A stretch of 64,000 bases of DNA from JAJTFA01 sp051715425 (GTDB lineage Bacteria; Bacteroidota; Bacteroidia; UKL13-3). The position numbers and the translations under genes are program-made. Below the pieces are notes generated by a model. The model searched no databases. It had not been told where the DNA came from and saw nothing but the letters and a program-made list of their open reading frames with translations. The stretch spans positions 434,001-498,000 of the forward strand of contig JBPXJS010000002.1 of NCBI GenBank assembly GCA_051715425.1, read 5' to 3'. Below are positions 1 through 8,678 of the stretch, piece by piece. Every line of letters begins with the position of its first letter. The stretch's first letter is position 1.

Positions 1-263
1 CAATGGTGATTGGTTAGTACCAAACCTTTGGCTGAAATAACCTCACCTGTACAGCCACCTCCAAACCAAACAATGGCGTCTTTTAAACTGGAGTTGTTTA
101 CATCATACAATTGCTCAGGGGTTAGCTTAAGCCCCTTTTTCTTCATGTCTTCGTAATTGTAATTTTTTAGCAGCATGGGTAACCACATGCCTTCATCTGC
201 CTTTACCCTGAAATGAACAAACAGCATCAATGCTGAAGTAAGGAGTAGAAGATTTTTTCTCAT
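1..263 (-). CDS. S46 family peptidase (DPP7/DPP11-like), 5' part only
   Basis: The first 87 codons of a leftward gene cut by the left window edge; it is read directly from the sequence. It starts with ATG at 263 and a signal peptide (MRKNLLLLTSALMLFV), followed by the family-typical GMWLP segment, a KGLKLTPEQLY stretch, and GGCTGEVISAKGLVLTNHH. That last block carries the first catalytic-triad His of S46 serine dipeptidyl peptidases. These are periplasmic enzymes that release dipeptides from oligopeptide N-termini; DPP7 and DPP11 differ in specificity through a residue that lies outside the window. The gene is divergent from the phosphate transporter at 467. Family assignment is confident, subtype is not. 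Confidence 0.85.
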   Translation of the reverse strand, partial: MRKNLLLLTSALMLFVHFRVKADEGMWLPMLLKNYNYEDMKKKGLKLTPEQLYDVNNSSLKDAIVWFGGGCTGEVISAKGLVLTNHH

Positions 264-417
264 ATTGGTATTTAGTTTTTAATTGGTTTGAGGGCAACGA
301 AAGTAAAGGAAAAACATTTGCAGAAAAATTTTTGTGATAAAAGGTAAATGTTTGGATAAAAGGTAGTTATATACAAGCCAAAAATGTGATCAGGCTAAAC
401 TTAACAATTGCTTAATA

Positions 418-445
418 TTGAAAGGGGTATTCGCCTATACATTTG
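418..445 (+). promoter_or_regulatory. Putative Bacteroidota promoter of the phosphate transporter
   Basis: TACATTTG at 438-445 matches the Bacteroidota -7 element TAnnTTTG exactly. A TTG lies at 418-420, 17 bases upstream, slightly closer than usual. The upstream in-frame TTG codon at 443 lies inside this element, so it argues for translation starting at ATG 467. Confidence 0.5.
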
Positions 446-466
446 CCCGTAAATTATACCATTCCT

Positions 467-1870
467 ATGTTTGGATTAGATCCTACGCTTACCGCTCTGC
501 TTGTTTTTTGTATTTTGCTTGCCTGCGCTTTCGAATTTATTAACGGATTTCATGATACAGCAAATGCTGTGGCTACTGTTATTTATACCAACTCACTTAA
601 ACCCTGGGTAGCAGTTGTATGGTCTGCCATCTGGAATTCTGCCGGGGTATTTGCAGGAGGTATTGCGGTTGCAATGGGTATTAGTAATTTGCTACCTGTG
701 GAAGTATTAACGGATACGAATATCCATCACAATGTTGCACTCATCTTGTCATTGCTATTAACAGCCATTGCCTGGAACCTGGGTACGTGGTATTATGGAA
801 TCCCTTGCTCGAGTTCACATACGCTGGTAGGTTCCATATTGGGTGTTGGACTTGCTTATTCGATGATTGCAGATAATAAAACGGTTTCCTATGTAAACTG
901 GTCTAAAGCTTCTGATATTGGCATGTCGCTCATATTATCTCCGCTGGCCGGATTTAGTTTGGCCATATTGCTGATGTATATTCTAAGGCAGTTTGTAAGG
1001 AATAAACAAATATTTAAAGAGCCAAACACCAATAACCCGCCACCAACATGGATCAGGGCAATTCTGTTGCTTACCTGCACCGGAGTGAGTTTTTCACATG
1101 GATCAAATGACGGACAAAAGGGGGTAGGGTTGATGATGCTTATTATGATAGCCATTGTACCTTCTTATTTTGCCATTAACCAAACCGGAAGTGTAACAGC
1201 TTATAGGGAAAAAGTTCAGAAAGTTCAATCTACACTTGCCATGGTTGATGTATCTCAACTAAACCAATCGGATAGTTTTGAGTATGCCAAAATGAACAGA
1301 TTACTCGAAAGCATGGGTAAGCAACTAACCGTAGCAAATGATTTTCTTGCATTCAGGGAAGATGAGCAATTTGCTATTCGCAAGAGTGCTATACTTATTG
1401 GTAAATCAAGTAAAAAGCTGCTGGAGAGTGAGGATATTAACCTGAGTTCAAAATATAAAAGCACGTTAAAAAATGACGTTTCTGCATTAAAATCATTAAC
1501 AGATTATGCTCCGTATTGGGTAATCGTACTTATTTCTCTTTCGCTTGGCTTAGGCACTATGATTGGCTGGAAACGTATTGTAAAAACAATAGGAGAGAAG
1601 ATTGGTAAACAGCACCTCACCTATGCACAAGGTGCATCTTCGGAGTTGGTAGCTGCAGGAACCATAAGCCTTTCTACCTGGCTGGGTTTACCTGTAAGTA
1701 CCACACAGGTATTATCCTCAGGTATTGCCGGTAGTATGGTGGCAAGCAGGGGTATTAAAAATCTTCAGAAGGGTACCATTAAAAGCATTTTTATCGCATG
1801 GGTGTTAACCCTTCCGGTTACCATTTTAATGGCAGGTTCTTTATTCTTATTATTCAGAGCTATTCTTTAA
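467..1870 (+). CDS. Inorganic phosphate transporter, PiT family
   Basis: A 467-residue polytopic inner-membrane protein. The two PiT signature repeats are visible: FINGFHDTANAVATVI near the N-terminus, and later SHGSNDGQKGVG in the middle and SGIAGSMVA near the C-terminus, with SSSHTLVGSILG and PVSTTQVLSS as the paired pore-lining segments. The family symports phosphate with cations. A hydrophilic stretch of roughly 100 residues (about 245-345, rich in Lys, Ser and Leu) interrupts the membrane segments, as in many Bacteroidota PiT proteins. The start at ATG 467 is preferred over TTG 443, which overlaps a -7 promoter element. No PhoU-like gene is adjacent. Confidence 0.93.
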   Translation: MFGLDPTLTALLVFCILLACAFEFINGFHDTANAVATVIYTNSLKPWVAVVWSAIWNSAGVFAGGIAVAMGISNLLPVEVLTDTNIHHNVALILSLLLTAIAWNLGTWYYGIPCSSSHTLVGSILGVGLAYSMIADNKTVSYVNWSKASDIGMSLILSPLAGFSLAILLMYILRQFVRNKQIFKEPNTNNPPPTWIRAILLLTCTGVSFSHGSNDGQKGVGLMMLIMIAIVPSYFAINQTGSVTAYREKVQKVQSTLAMVDVSQLNQSDSFEYAKMNRLLESMGKQLTVANDFLAFREDEQFAIRKSAILIGKSSKKLLESEDINLSSKYKSTLKNDVSALKSLTDYAPYWVIVLISLSLGLGTMIGWKRIVKTIGEKIGKQHLTYAQGASSELVAAGTISLSTWLGLPVSTTQVLSSGIAGSMVASRGIKNLQKGTIKSIFIAWVLTLPVTILMAGSLFLLFRAIL

Positions 1871-1891
1871 GGGAACACTGATATACAAAAT

Positions 1892-1931
1892 AAAAGAGGC
1901 CATTCTTGCGTATGAAGAATGGCCTCTTTTT
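1892..1931. terminator. Bidirectional rho-independent terminator
   Basis: A perfect 16-bp stem (1892-1907 with 1915-1930) and a 7-base loop, flanked by A-run on the left and T-run on the right. It sits between the convergent PiT and TPR genes and can serve both. Confidence 0.9.
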
Positions 1932-1945
1932 TATAATACGAATTT

Positions 1946-3592
1946 TTACTTTTTACCTCCTTTAGGTGCCGGAGCAGGAGGAGCGGTTAAACGTTTCTTA
2001 CGTTCTTTCGCATCTGCATTTTCAGGATCAATAGCCAGTGTTTTATTCACATAATCTAAAGCAGTTTTATTATCATCATGCAGGATGGCATAAGTACCGA
2101 GATAATAATAAGCGGTGATCAACTGTTTTTTATACTTCTCAGGGGTTGCCTCTGTAAAAGTGAGGTATTTTTCATATAGTTCTTTGGCAAGGGTTGTTTT
2201 GCCATCCCGGTCAATTTGTTGTTGTGCATTACCTCTCCACCAGTAACCTTCGGCATAATCAGGTTTTATTTCAATCAGTTTGGCAAAAATACTGTCGGCC
2301 TTTGTAAACTGCTTGCTGTTGTAGCTGGAAACGCCATAACGGTAATAATCCAGAGGAACAATCTTTTTGGTTCTCATCACATATCTTTCATAATATACGG
2401 CAGCTTCGTCATATTTTTTTATACGCGAATAAATCTGGCCGGCTTCGTTCAGCAATTCAATTTTATTGGAGTCCATTTCAATAGCTTTATTAATGTAAAT
2501 CGCAGCCTGCTCATCCTTACCGGGTACTTTTGAGTATAGTTTTGCCAGGTATTCGTAATCGCTTGGAAGTACTTTTTTAGGATCTGCCTTTGAAAGGAAA
2601 ATTTCCAGCGCTTCAGCTCCCGGGCGGTATTTTGTAGTATCTTTTTTAGCCTCACCAACCTCGTAATGGCTATAACCTGAAAGCCTGTATAAGAAAATAT
2701 CACTTTGGTCAACAGATAATATGTCAATAATCAAACTTAATGCTTCTTCATATTCTTTGCTTCTGAACAATATTCTGGCAAAACGTTGTTTGTTAGCCAA
2801 ACTTGGTTCTGAGTTTTCCAGGTACTTCATATATGTTTCTTTTGCTTTACCAAACTGGCGGGTTTGATAATAATACTCTGCCAGATTTTTTAAAGCAGGG
2901 GCGTAGTTGGGGTCAATTTTAAGTGCCCTTTCCAAGGCAGAGTAAGTGGCTTCTGCGTTTTTAACCCTAAGCCAGATATTTGATATTTTGCTGTAGGCTT
3001 TTGGTCTGTTGGGATTAATATCAATAGCTCTTTCATAACTGGTAGCCGATTGGCTTCCGTCATTTTTTTCCAAATACATATCACCGGCTGTTATGTAAAT
3101 TTCATAACTTTTTTTGTCGAGTTCCAATGCCTGAACAATGTAAGCTTCAGCCTCAGTAACCAATTTGTTTTCATCCACAGCAATCATTCCCTCAGCCACC
3201 AGCCTCAATGCAGCTGCATCTTTATATCGTCCATCTTTACCTTTACTGAAAGAAAGTGCTTTGTCGAAATACGATTTTGCTTCTGCTATTTTGTTATCAT
3301 CAAGCATTAACTCACCTAGTCCCACATAGTTCATATAATTACCAGGTTCTGCCTGAATGCCTTTATTATAAGCCATAGCGGCAGAATCTGCCTTAAAGAG
3401 GTTCCAGTATGCCTGACCCAGATAAAAATAATTGGATCCTTTTGTTGGTTCAGTTTCTGTTAATTTGGTAAAAACGTTTCGGGCATATTCATATTTGTCA
3501 AAATCCAGTGCCTTCAATCCATCATCCATGGTTTGTGCACCTACGGCCAGGCTAAGAAATGCAAATACACCGGCTAATCCTTTTCTTTTCAT
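1946..3592 (-). CDS. Exported tetratricopeptide-repeat protein
   Basis: A 548-residue protein with a signal peptide (MKRKGLAGVFAFLSLAVG, cleavage near AQT) and TPR-like helical pairs along most of its length, seen as recurring A/G and Y positions (for example NYFYLGQAYWNLFKADSA and ALKNLAEYYYQTRQFGKA). It ends in a Pro/Lys tail. It is the last gene of the leftward exbB-exbD-exbD-tonB-pstS-like operon, a conserved arrangement in Bacteroidota, which suggests a periplasmic scaffold role tied to Ton energisation. ATG 3592 is chosen because it opens the signal peptide; in-frame ATGs at 3607, 3610 and 3637 exist, and the last would overlap the upstream gene by 14 bases. Confidence 0.85.
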   Translation of the reverse strand: MKRKGLAGVFAFLSLAVGAQTMDDGLKALDFDKYEYARNVFTKLTETEPTKGSNYFYLGQAYWNLFKADSAAMAYNKGIQAEPGNYMNYVGLGELMLDDNKIAEAKSYFDKALSFSKGKDGRYKDAAALRLVAEGMIAVDENKLVTEAEAYIVQALELDKKSYEIYITAGDMYLEKNDGSQSATSYERAIDINPNRPKAYSKISNIWLRVKNAEATYSALERALKIDPNYAPALKNLAEYYYQTRQFGKAKETYMKYLENSEPSLANKQRFARILFRSKEYEEALSLIIDILSVDQSDIFLYRLSGYSHYEVGEAKKDTTKYRPGAEALEIFLSKADPKKVLPSDYEYLAKLYSKVPGKDEQAAIYINKAIEMDSNKIELLNEAGQIYSRIKKYDEAAVYYERYVMRTKKIVPLDYYRYGVSSYNSKQFTKADSIFAKLIEIKPDYAEGYWWRGNAQQQIDRDGKTTLAKELYEKYLTFTEATPEKYKKQLITAYYYLGTYAILHDDNKTALDYVNKTLAIDPENADAKERKKRLTAPPAPAPKGGKK

Positions 3593-3623
3593 ATTATTAA
3601 GTCTCATCATTTTATTTCTGCAA

Positions 3624-4571
3624 TTATAAACCTTCATTGTTAATCTCTACAATACGGATAGGAGCGGTAGCAGGAACAAGACCTGATTTAAGCACAATCC
3701 GTTGCCCGCGGTCGCTGGCAATAAATGAAGCAAACCCTGTGCCTAAACCAACTCTGGCTTCTCTGCTCAGGATTTGAACTTTACGCCACAGAGGGTATTG
3801 TTTAAGGCTGATATAAGCCTGCCACGGTTTCATGGTTAGGGCTTCGGCTTTTTCTTTGTTTAATGGAACCATTTCTGCAACATTAATTTTTTTCAGGAAT
3901 CCCCTCATCAGGCTGTCGTCCTGATCGCTTATCCAGTTTACTCCAATTATTCCAACCGCATTTTTATTACTTTCCACATATTCAATTACTGCCTGGTTAT
4001 TATTTAGAGCAAAACAATGTTGGCCAAGTTTGGAACCTTTGAGCACAGAGTCAGTAAGGTGCCGCACGGCTCCCGACTTAGGGCTATCAAATACCACCTG
4101 AATTTTTCCGAGTGAGGATGCAGGATTAATATCTTTCCAGTTGTTCCAGGTGCCATTAAGCAAACTGGTTAACTGGTCAATAGTAAAAATGGTATCCTTG
4201 TTTTCCTTGTTTAAAATAATAGCAATGGCATCATAAGCAAAAGGGGAGTAGCGGGGAGTAATTTTTACAGCGTCCAATGCCGCTTTTTCGGCCGGTAACA
4301 TTTCCCTTGTCACAATTGCAATGCGGGCTGAATCGTCCATCACCATTTTGATGGCATCATATTCATTGGTATACACAATATGAAGATGGGCATCCGGATA
4401 AATAGATTCAAATACCTGTTTTTCTGCCTCAACAATAGGTTTAAGGCTTTCATCTGCTGCCACAGTAATACTTCCGCTTGTAGCAGTATCTGCATTTTTA
4501 CCTGTTTTGTCGCTACCACAGGCACTTATCAGAATCAGAAAAAAAAGAAATGTATGCGGTATTCTATTCAT
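3624..4571 (-). CDS. PstS-like substrate-binding lipoprotein
   Basis: A 315-residue lipoprotein: signal sequence with lipobox ending LISAC, Cys at about residue 18. The mature part (TVAADESLKPIVEAEKQVFE..., then LNGTWNNWKDI and KSGAVRHLTDS) matches the PBP-like domain of the PstS phosphate-binding family. No pstCAB permease genes are nearby. Instead it lies inside the Ton operon, where this family is commonly found in Bacteroidota, so binding of phosphate for ABC uptake is not implied. Its start codon overlaps the preceding gene's stop by 8 bases, indicating translational coupling. Confidence 0.8.
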   Translation of the reverse strand: MNRIPHTFLFFLILISACGSDKTGKNADTATSGSITVAADESLKPIVEAEKQVFESIYPDAHLHIVYTNEYDAIKMVMDDSARIAIVTREMLPAEKAALDAVKITPRYSPFAYDAIAIILNKENKDTIFTIDQLTSLLNGTWNNWKDINPASSLGKIQVVFDSPKSGAVRHLTDSVLKGSKLGQHCFALNNNQAVIEYVESNKNAVGIIGVNWISDQDDSLMRGFLKKINVAEMVPLNKEKAEALTMKPWQAYISLKQYPLWRKVQILSREARVGLGTGFASFIASDRGQRIVLKSGLVPATAPIRIVEINNEGL

Positions 4572-4797
4572 GGTTTGTGTTTTTTAGTTGCCTGTAAAAT
4601 CTGAAAATTCCATAAACAATAAGCATTGTGCCAAACAGGTATCTGGTTGTTGCCGGTATATCAGCAAATAGTGGCAAAAAGGCAATTGATATGCCCATGA
4701 TGAAATAAAAAATAGCCATGATTACACCGAAGTATTTCAGCAATCTGGCTATTTTAAAATTCCGTGATTCTTTATCCGGTCTGTTTTCCGCTTGCAC
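4564..4797 (-). CDS. Small two-helix membrane protein of the Ton operon
   Basis: 77 residues. Two hydrophobic segments are visible, at about 21-45 (LKYFGVIMAIFYFIMGISIA) and about 51-68 (TTRYLFGTMLIVYGIFRF), with a charged N-terminus and a basic C-terminal tail. The start is GTG at 4797, in the pentamer TAGTG that includes the tonB stop; the gene then overlaps the PstS-like gene by 8 bases. This double overlap argues strongly for a real, translationally coupled gene. I do not recognise a named family; position suggests an accessory of the ExbB/ExbD/TonB complex. Confidence 0.75.
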   Translation of the reverse strand: MQAENRPDKESRNFKIARLLKYFGVIMAIFYFIMGISIAFLPLFADIPATTRYLFGTMLIVYGIFRFYRQLKNTNHE

Positions 4798-5606
4798 TAT
4801 TGCAATTTGAATACCACCGGCAATACCATTCTAATAATAACCGGTTTACCGTTTTGCTTTGCAGGTTTCCATGCAGGCATTGTTTTTATTACGCGAATAG
4901 CTTCCTCTTCAAAACCCCATCCCACCTTTTTTACTACTTCAATATCTGAGATATTACCAGTTTTATCAACTACAAACTGAAGGATTACCTTCCCTTCCTG
5001 ACCATTTTCACGTGCTAATGGGGGGAACTGTATATTTTTACTAAGGTAATTACCCAATGCTTCTGGTCCTCCGGGAAACTCAGCAGGTTGTTCCGCAAAG
5101 GTAACAATCTCATTGCCTTCATCACCTGTTACACCGTCTCCTGACTCAAGTAAACTGGCATCCACACCCTCCGGATCACCTTCTACTGTTTTTGTACCGG
5201 CATCCTTATCCTTCATATCGTCCTGTGTTGGTGGTGGCTCATCCGGAACCTCTTCATCAGGCTTTATTTCAGGTGGTGTAAATTTTACAGTAGATTTAAG
5301 TGGTGGTGGCGGCTCAGCAGGAGGGGGAGGAGGCTGATCCTTATCAACCGGAGGAGGCTCTTCCAGGGTGTTTACTTCAACCACTTTTACATCTTCAATA
5401 TCTTTTGGAACCAACCCTTTAATATAATTAACAATAACGGGTGCAGATATGGCTAGCGTAAAAAATACGATGGCAAAAAATACGCCCTTATTGGTGTACT
5501 CATCACTTTTTTTCCTGAGTACATAGGCTCCGTAATTCTGGTTTCTTCCCTTAAATACCAGGTCAACCCAGTTTCCGTCAAATATGTTTATTTTTCCTAA
5601 TGCCAT
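4797..5606 (-). CDS. tonB: Energy transducer TonB
   Basis: 269 residues with the standard TonB plan: a short cytoplasmic N-terminus with the Bacteroidota-type GRNQNYGAYVLRKK block, a membrane helix at about 41-63, a periplasmic Pro-rich span (PPPPPAEPPPPLKS region, about 83-105), an acidic linker, and a C-terminal TonB domain from about 175 (FPGGPEALGNYL to the end). The C-terminal domain contacts TonB boxes of outer-membrane receptors and delivers proton-motive energy. It follows two exbD genes and exbB in the same operon; the gap to the upstream exbD is 2 bases. Confidence 0.95.
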   Translation of the reverse strand: MALGKINIFDGNWVDLVFKGRNQNYGAYVLRKKSDEYTNKGVFFAIVFFTLAISAPVIVNYIKGLVPKDIEDVKVVEVNTLEEPPPVDKDQPPPPPAEPPPPLKSTVKFTPPEIKPDEEVPDEPPPTQDDMKDKDAGTKTVEGDPEGVDASLLESGDGVTGDEGNEIVTFAEQPAEFPGGPEALGNYLSKNIQFPPLARENGQEGKVILQFVVDKTGNISDIEVVKKVGWGFEEEAIRVIKTMPAWKPAKQNGKPVIIRMVLPVVFKLQ

Positions 5607-5608
5607 AA

Positions 5609-6244
5609 TTATTCGAGGTTAACGGTTTTTAACATCTCCAGTTCCACATCACTGATATCAACAATTGCATAACGGCCAATATTGCAAATGAGCATTTCAT
5701 CCAATATGTCAATCATGTTTTTGTATTTAGATTTATCAGAAGCTTTTATAACCACGATAAGACCATCTTTAAACCCTTTGATTTGATTGATATGACCTTT
5801 GTATGTTGATTCATCAATCTGACCAATATTTAGTTGTTGTTTGTAGATTGCAATTGAATCAATATTCGGATTACGCGCTTTGTTTTCCTTAATAAGCGTG
5901 GCTCTTACACCACCAGGAGAAAAGTCAGTAATCATTGGGGTACCCGGCTCACCACTTTGCTGCATAAAGTAATAAACTACTTTATCGTCTTTGGTTAGAA
6001 GCAGGGTTACTGCCTGAGAGGCTTTTACTTTGGTTTTTTCATCCTCGGTATCAACCTTTTTGTCAGGCATATTAATTTCCATGGTTTGGGGCTTATTCAT
6101 ACTGGTTGTAAGCATGAAGAAGGTAATCAGAAGAAATCCCAAATCCACCATTGGGGTAAAGTCTACCCTGGTAGAAAGTTTTTTGCCTCTTTTCTTACCG
6201 CCTTTGTGTTTACCACCACCGCCACCGCCTTCTATTTCTGCCAT
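5609..6244 (-). CDS. exbD: Biopolymer transporter ExbD (first paralogue upstream of tonB)
   Basis: 211 residues: a Gly- and Lys-rich N-terminus (EIEGGGGGGKHKGGKKRG), one membrane helix at about 31-48 (TPMVDLGFLLITFFML) with the conserved Asp at about residue 34 that carries protons, and a periplasmic domain. The family forms the ExbB/ExbD motor energising TonB. The gene lies directly upstream of tonB and 33 bases downstream of a second, diverged exbD; two ExbD paralogues in tandem are typical of Bacteroidota Ton operons. Confidence 0.93.
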   Translation of the reverse strand: MAEIEGGGGGGKHKGGKKRGKKLSTRVDFTPMVDLGFLLITFFMLTTSMNKPQTMEINMPDKKVDTEDEKTKVKASQAVTLLLTKDDKVVYYFMQQSGEPGTPMITDFSPGGVRATLIKENKARNPNIDSIAIYKQQLNIGQIDESTYKGHINQIKGFKDGLIVVIKASDKSKYKNMIDILDEMLICNIGRYAIVDISDVELEMLKTVNLE

Positions 6245-6277
6245 TTAATTTGTTTTTCTTTAAACGTTGAACAATTA

Positions 6278-6877
6278 TTATTCTCCGGCACGTTCCATAC
6301 TTGTAATAAAGTTGAAACGGTTCACATTTCTTTCCTGAAGTGTAGCTATTACTTTTTTAACAACCGGGTAATTTGTTTCCCTGTCGCCTTTAACAGCAAT
6401 ACGCACGTTTTTATTAACCAAACGTGTTTGCCAAACCCAGTCGGAAAGTTCGTTATTTAATGAATCGCAAGGAATTCCGGACTGTGGGGCCTTTAAACGG
6501 TCTTCTGATTTCATATCAAGCAACTGGGGCAATTGTGCAATTGGTACACCAAAGGTTGACATGAGGGAGAACTCCTTTATTTGCTTTTCAGTAAATGTAA
6601 TTTTGTATTTCTCAGCCATGCGTTTCAATACAGTTTCGCGGGTTGGTTGCCCGTCTACTCCAAAAAACACCCTATCGTCCTTATCAATAGTAATCAGAAT
6701 AATATCCGATTCGGGTAATTTAATTTCGGAAATAGATGAAGGTGTATCTACAATAACAGGCTCATCAGGTTTGAACTTCGTGGCAAGCATAAAAAAGGTA
6801 AGCAACAGGAAGGCCACGTCCGTCATGGCCGTCATATCTACCGATGTGCTTTTACGAGGTACTTTTACTTTTGGCAT
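6278..6877 (-). CDS. exbD: Biopolymer transporter ExbD (second paralogue)
   Basis: 199 residues. One N-terminal membrane helix (TDVAFLLLTFFMLATKF) with the proton-carrying Asp at about residue 20, then a periplasmic domain of about 165 residues that is longer than in the E. coli protein. It differs clearly in sequence from the neighbouring ExbD, which suggests a heteromeric motor subunit rather than a recent duplication. It follows exbB by 88 bases and precedes the other exbD in the leftward operon. Confidence 0.92.
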   Translation of the reverse strand: MPKVKVPRKSTSVDMTAMTDVAFLLLTFFMLATKFKPDEPVIVDTPSSISEIKLPESDIILITIDKDDRVFFGVDGQPTRETVLKRMAEKYKITFTEKQIKEFSLMSTFGVPIAQLPQLLDMKSEDRLKAPQSGIPCDSLNNELSDWVWQTRLVNKNVRIAVKGDRETNYPVVKKVIATLQERNVNRFNFITSMERAGE

Positions 6878-6965
6878 GTGTTAAATGAATTAAAGATTGA
6901 AAATGGGTAATTTGAAACCTGTCTTCAATTGTGTTGAATCAATGGAAGCGGTTTTTTCAATCAAA

Positions 6966-7790
6966 TTATTTATGTGCCGATGCAAATTGCTGTGTTATAC
7001 TAAAACCAGCCTCATCAATGGTATACGTGATTTTATCAATTTTAGTGGTAAACACGTTATACATGATAATGGCTACAGCAGAATTACCGATACCTAAAGC
7101 GGTATTGATAAGCGCCTCGGAAATACCATTTGCAAGAGCAACAGAGTCAGGTGAACCTGCGCTGGCAAGAGCCGAGAAAGCCTTGATCATACCCAATACT
7201 GTACCTAAAAGTGCAATAAGGGTAGAAACAGAAGCCATGGTTGCAATAATTACCAGATTTTTCTCCAGCATCGGCAACTCAAGTGATACGGATTCTTCCA
7301 GTTCTTTTTGTAAAGCAAGAACCCTGTGATCGGTATCCATATCTTTATTGGCCGACATTTCTTTGTACTTATGCAAAACGGCTTTAACTACGTTTGCAAC
7401 GCTACCTTGTTGTTTGTCGCACTCAGCAATAGCTGCGTCAATATTACCACCAGCTAACTGAGCCTGTACTTTTCTTACAAATACTTCTGCAGAACCTTTT
7501 CCTGATGCTTTAGCAATGGTTAAGAAACGCTCGATAGAAAAAGTAATACTCATCAATACCAAAGAAATCAAAATTGGTACGATAAATCCACCTTTATAAA
7601 TAAGGCCCAACACGTGCCCTACACCTTCTGCTACCGGGTGGTTCTTAGGGTCGCCACCTTCAAAATTAGAGGGATTTCCTAATACAAAGAGGTAAATGCA
7701 AATACCTACCGCCACCAATACTGGGATAGCGAATGATGCAAACATGCTTTTAAATTTGCTGTCTTGTTTTTGTGTTTGAACCTTGTTCAT
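6966..7790 (-). CDS. exbB: MotA/TolQ/ExbB proton channel family protein
   Basis: 274 residues. Membrane segments are visible at about 17-38 (SFAIPVLVAVGICIYLFVLG), about 69-88 (FIVPILISLVLMSITFSIER) and two in the C-terminal half around the family signature (LVIIATMASVSTLIALLGTV, then GMIKAFSALA and ISEALINTALGIGNSAVAII). It is the first gene of the leftward Ton operon and provides the stator/channel for the ExbD subunits. The extra N-terminal helix is normal for the Bacteroidota members. Confidence 0.93.
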   Translation of the reverse strand: MNKVQTQKQDSKFKSMFASFAIPVLVAVGICIYLFVLGNPSNFEGGDPKNHPVAEGVGHVLGLIYKGGFIVPILISLVLMSITFSIERFLTIAKASGKGSAEVFVRKVQAQLAGGNIDAAIAECDKQQGSVANVVKAVLHKYKEMSANKDMDTDHRVLALQKELEESVSLELPMLEKNLVIIATMASVSTLIALLGTVLGMIKAFSALASAGSPDSVALANGISEALINTALGIGNSAVAIIMYNVFTTKIDKITYTIDEAGFSITQQFASAHK

Positions 7791-8090
7791 GTGTTTTAAA
7801 GATTATAATGCCTCGCAAAAAAAGGAATAAAAATGGATTTTAAAATCAGTTAACGAAAATTTATTATACGAAGTGTACTCGATCAGGGCGTGAAACGACT
7901 AAAAAGCATGATAAACAAACCTTCTGACAAGGAATAAAGTATTCAAAAGGCTGATATATGATATGTAAATTGTTGAAAAATAGATATTTGTATTTATTTG
8001 CACCATTGAAGCAGCAATACTTGTCATGTTGTTGTCAAAAAAGGCAAAAGAAATATGAACCTATCTGCTCAGAATTTGGTCTAAGAGTTA
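7791..8090. other. Intergenic region between exbB and the sigma factor gene
   Basis: A 300-base AT-rich spacer between divergent genes, so it should hold both promoters. A short ATG frame at 8054 ends at a stop after nine codons and is not credited. I could not pick a convincing -7/-33 pair for either gene, and no RNA gene or repeat is evident. Confidence 0.4.
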
Positions 8091-8678
8091 TTGAAGCTGG
8101 CCTATAACCGAAATATTTTTGAGCTGGAAGAGGAATTGATTGCCGGGTGTGTTGAAGAAAATCCCAAAGCGCAACAGTGCCTGTATAACCGGTTTGCATC
8201 CAAATTGCTGGGTGTGTGTTACCGCTATGTCCAAAACAGAGAGGAAGCTGAAGACGTGATGCAAGATGGGTTTATTAAGATTTTTAACAATATAAGAAAG
8301 TTTAGAAAAGAATCTTCCCTTGAAACGTGGATGACCAGAATTATGGTAAATACAGCACTCAATCACCTCAAATCAACCAAAAAATTCAAAATGGAATCGG
8401 ATCTGGAGGTTATTTTTAATGATGAGGGAAACAGCACGCAGCAGTTTAATCAAATAGATACCAATATATTAATGAAATGTATACAGGATATGCCGGATGG
8501 ATACAGGGTAGTACTGAATATGTATGCTATTGAAGGTTATAGTCATAAAGAAATAAGTGAAACATTAGGGATCAATGAGAGTACTTCCCGATCGCAGTTT
8601 ACCAGGGCAAAAGCTTTGCTGGAAAAAAAAGTGCTTTCATTGGGATTATTAAACGGAACCAGGTATGCAAGAGAATGA
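8091..8678 (+). CDS. ECF RNA polymerase sigma factor
   Basis: 195 residues with both ECF domains: sigma-2 (LYNRFASKLLGVCYRYVQN, EEAEDVMQDGFIKIF) and sigma-4 (MPDGYRVVLNMYAIEGYSHK, TSRSQFTRAKALL). It starts at TTG 8091; the only nearby ATG, at 8054, runs into a stop, and no in-frame ATG precedes the sigma-2 domain, so TTG initiation is needed for a full domain. It overlaps the next gene by 14 bases, so the two are co-translated. The partner is a membrane-anchored barrel protein, suggesting control by envelope signals. Confidence 0.93.
   Translation: MKLAYNRNIFELEEELIAGCVEENPKAQQCLYNRFASKLLGVCYRYVQNREEAEDVMQDGFIKIFNNIRKFRKESSLETWMTRIMVNTALNHLKSTKKFKMESDLEVIFNDEGNSTQQFNQIDTNILMKCIQDMPDGYRVVLNMYAIEGYSHKEISETLGINESTSRSQFTRAKALLEKKVLSLGLLNGTRYARE

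Noticed and set aside
3624..4571. Classical phosphate ABC uptake system for the PstS-like gene
   Set aside because: No pstC, pstA, pstB or phoU genes are present; the gene is embedded in the Ton operon instead.
5113..5337. Gly/Ser-rich frame on the plus strand
   Set aside because: It is antisense to the Pro-rich part of tonB and carries no start context or domain.
6030..6460. Plus-strand frames over the exbD genes
   Set aside because: They lie opposite well-supported exbD genes and show no family features.
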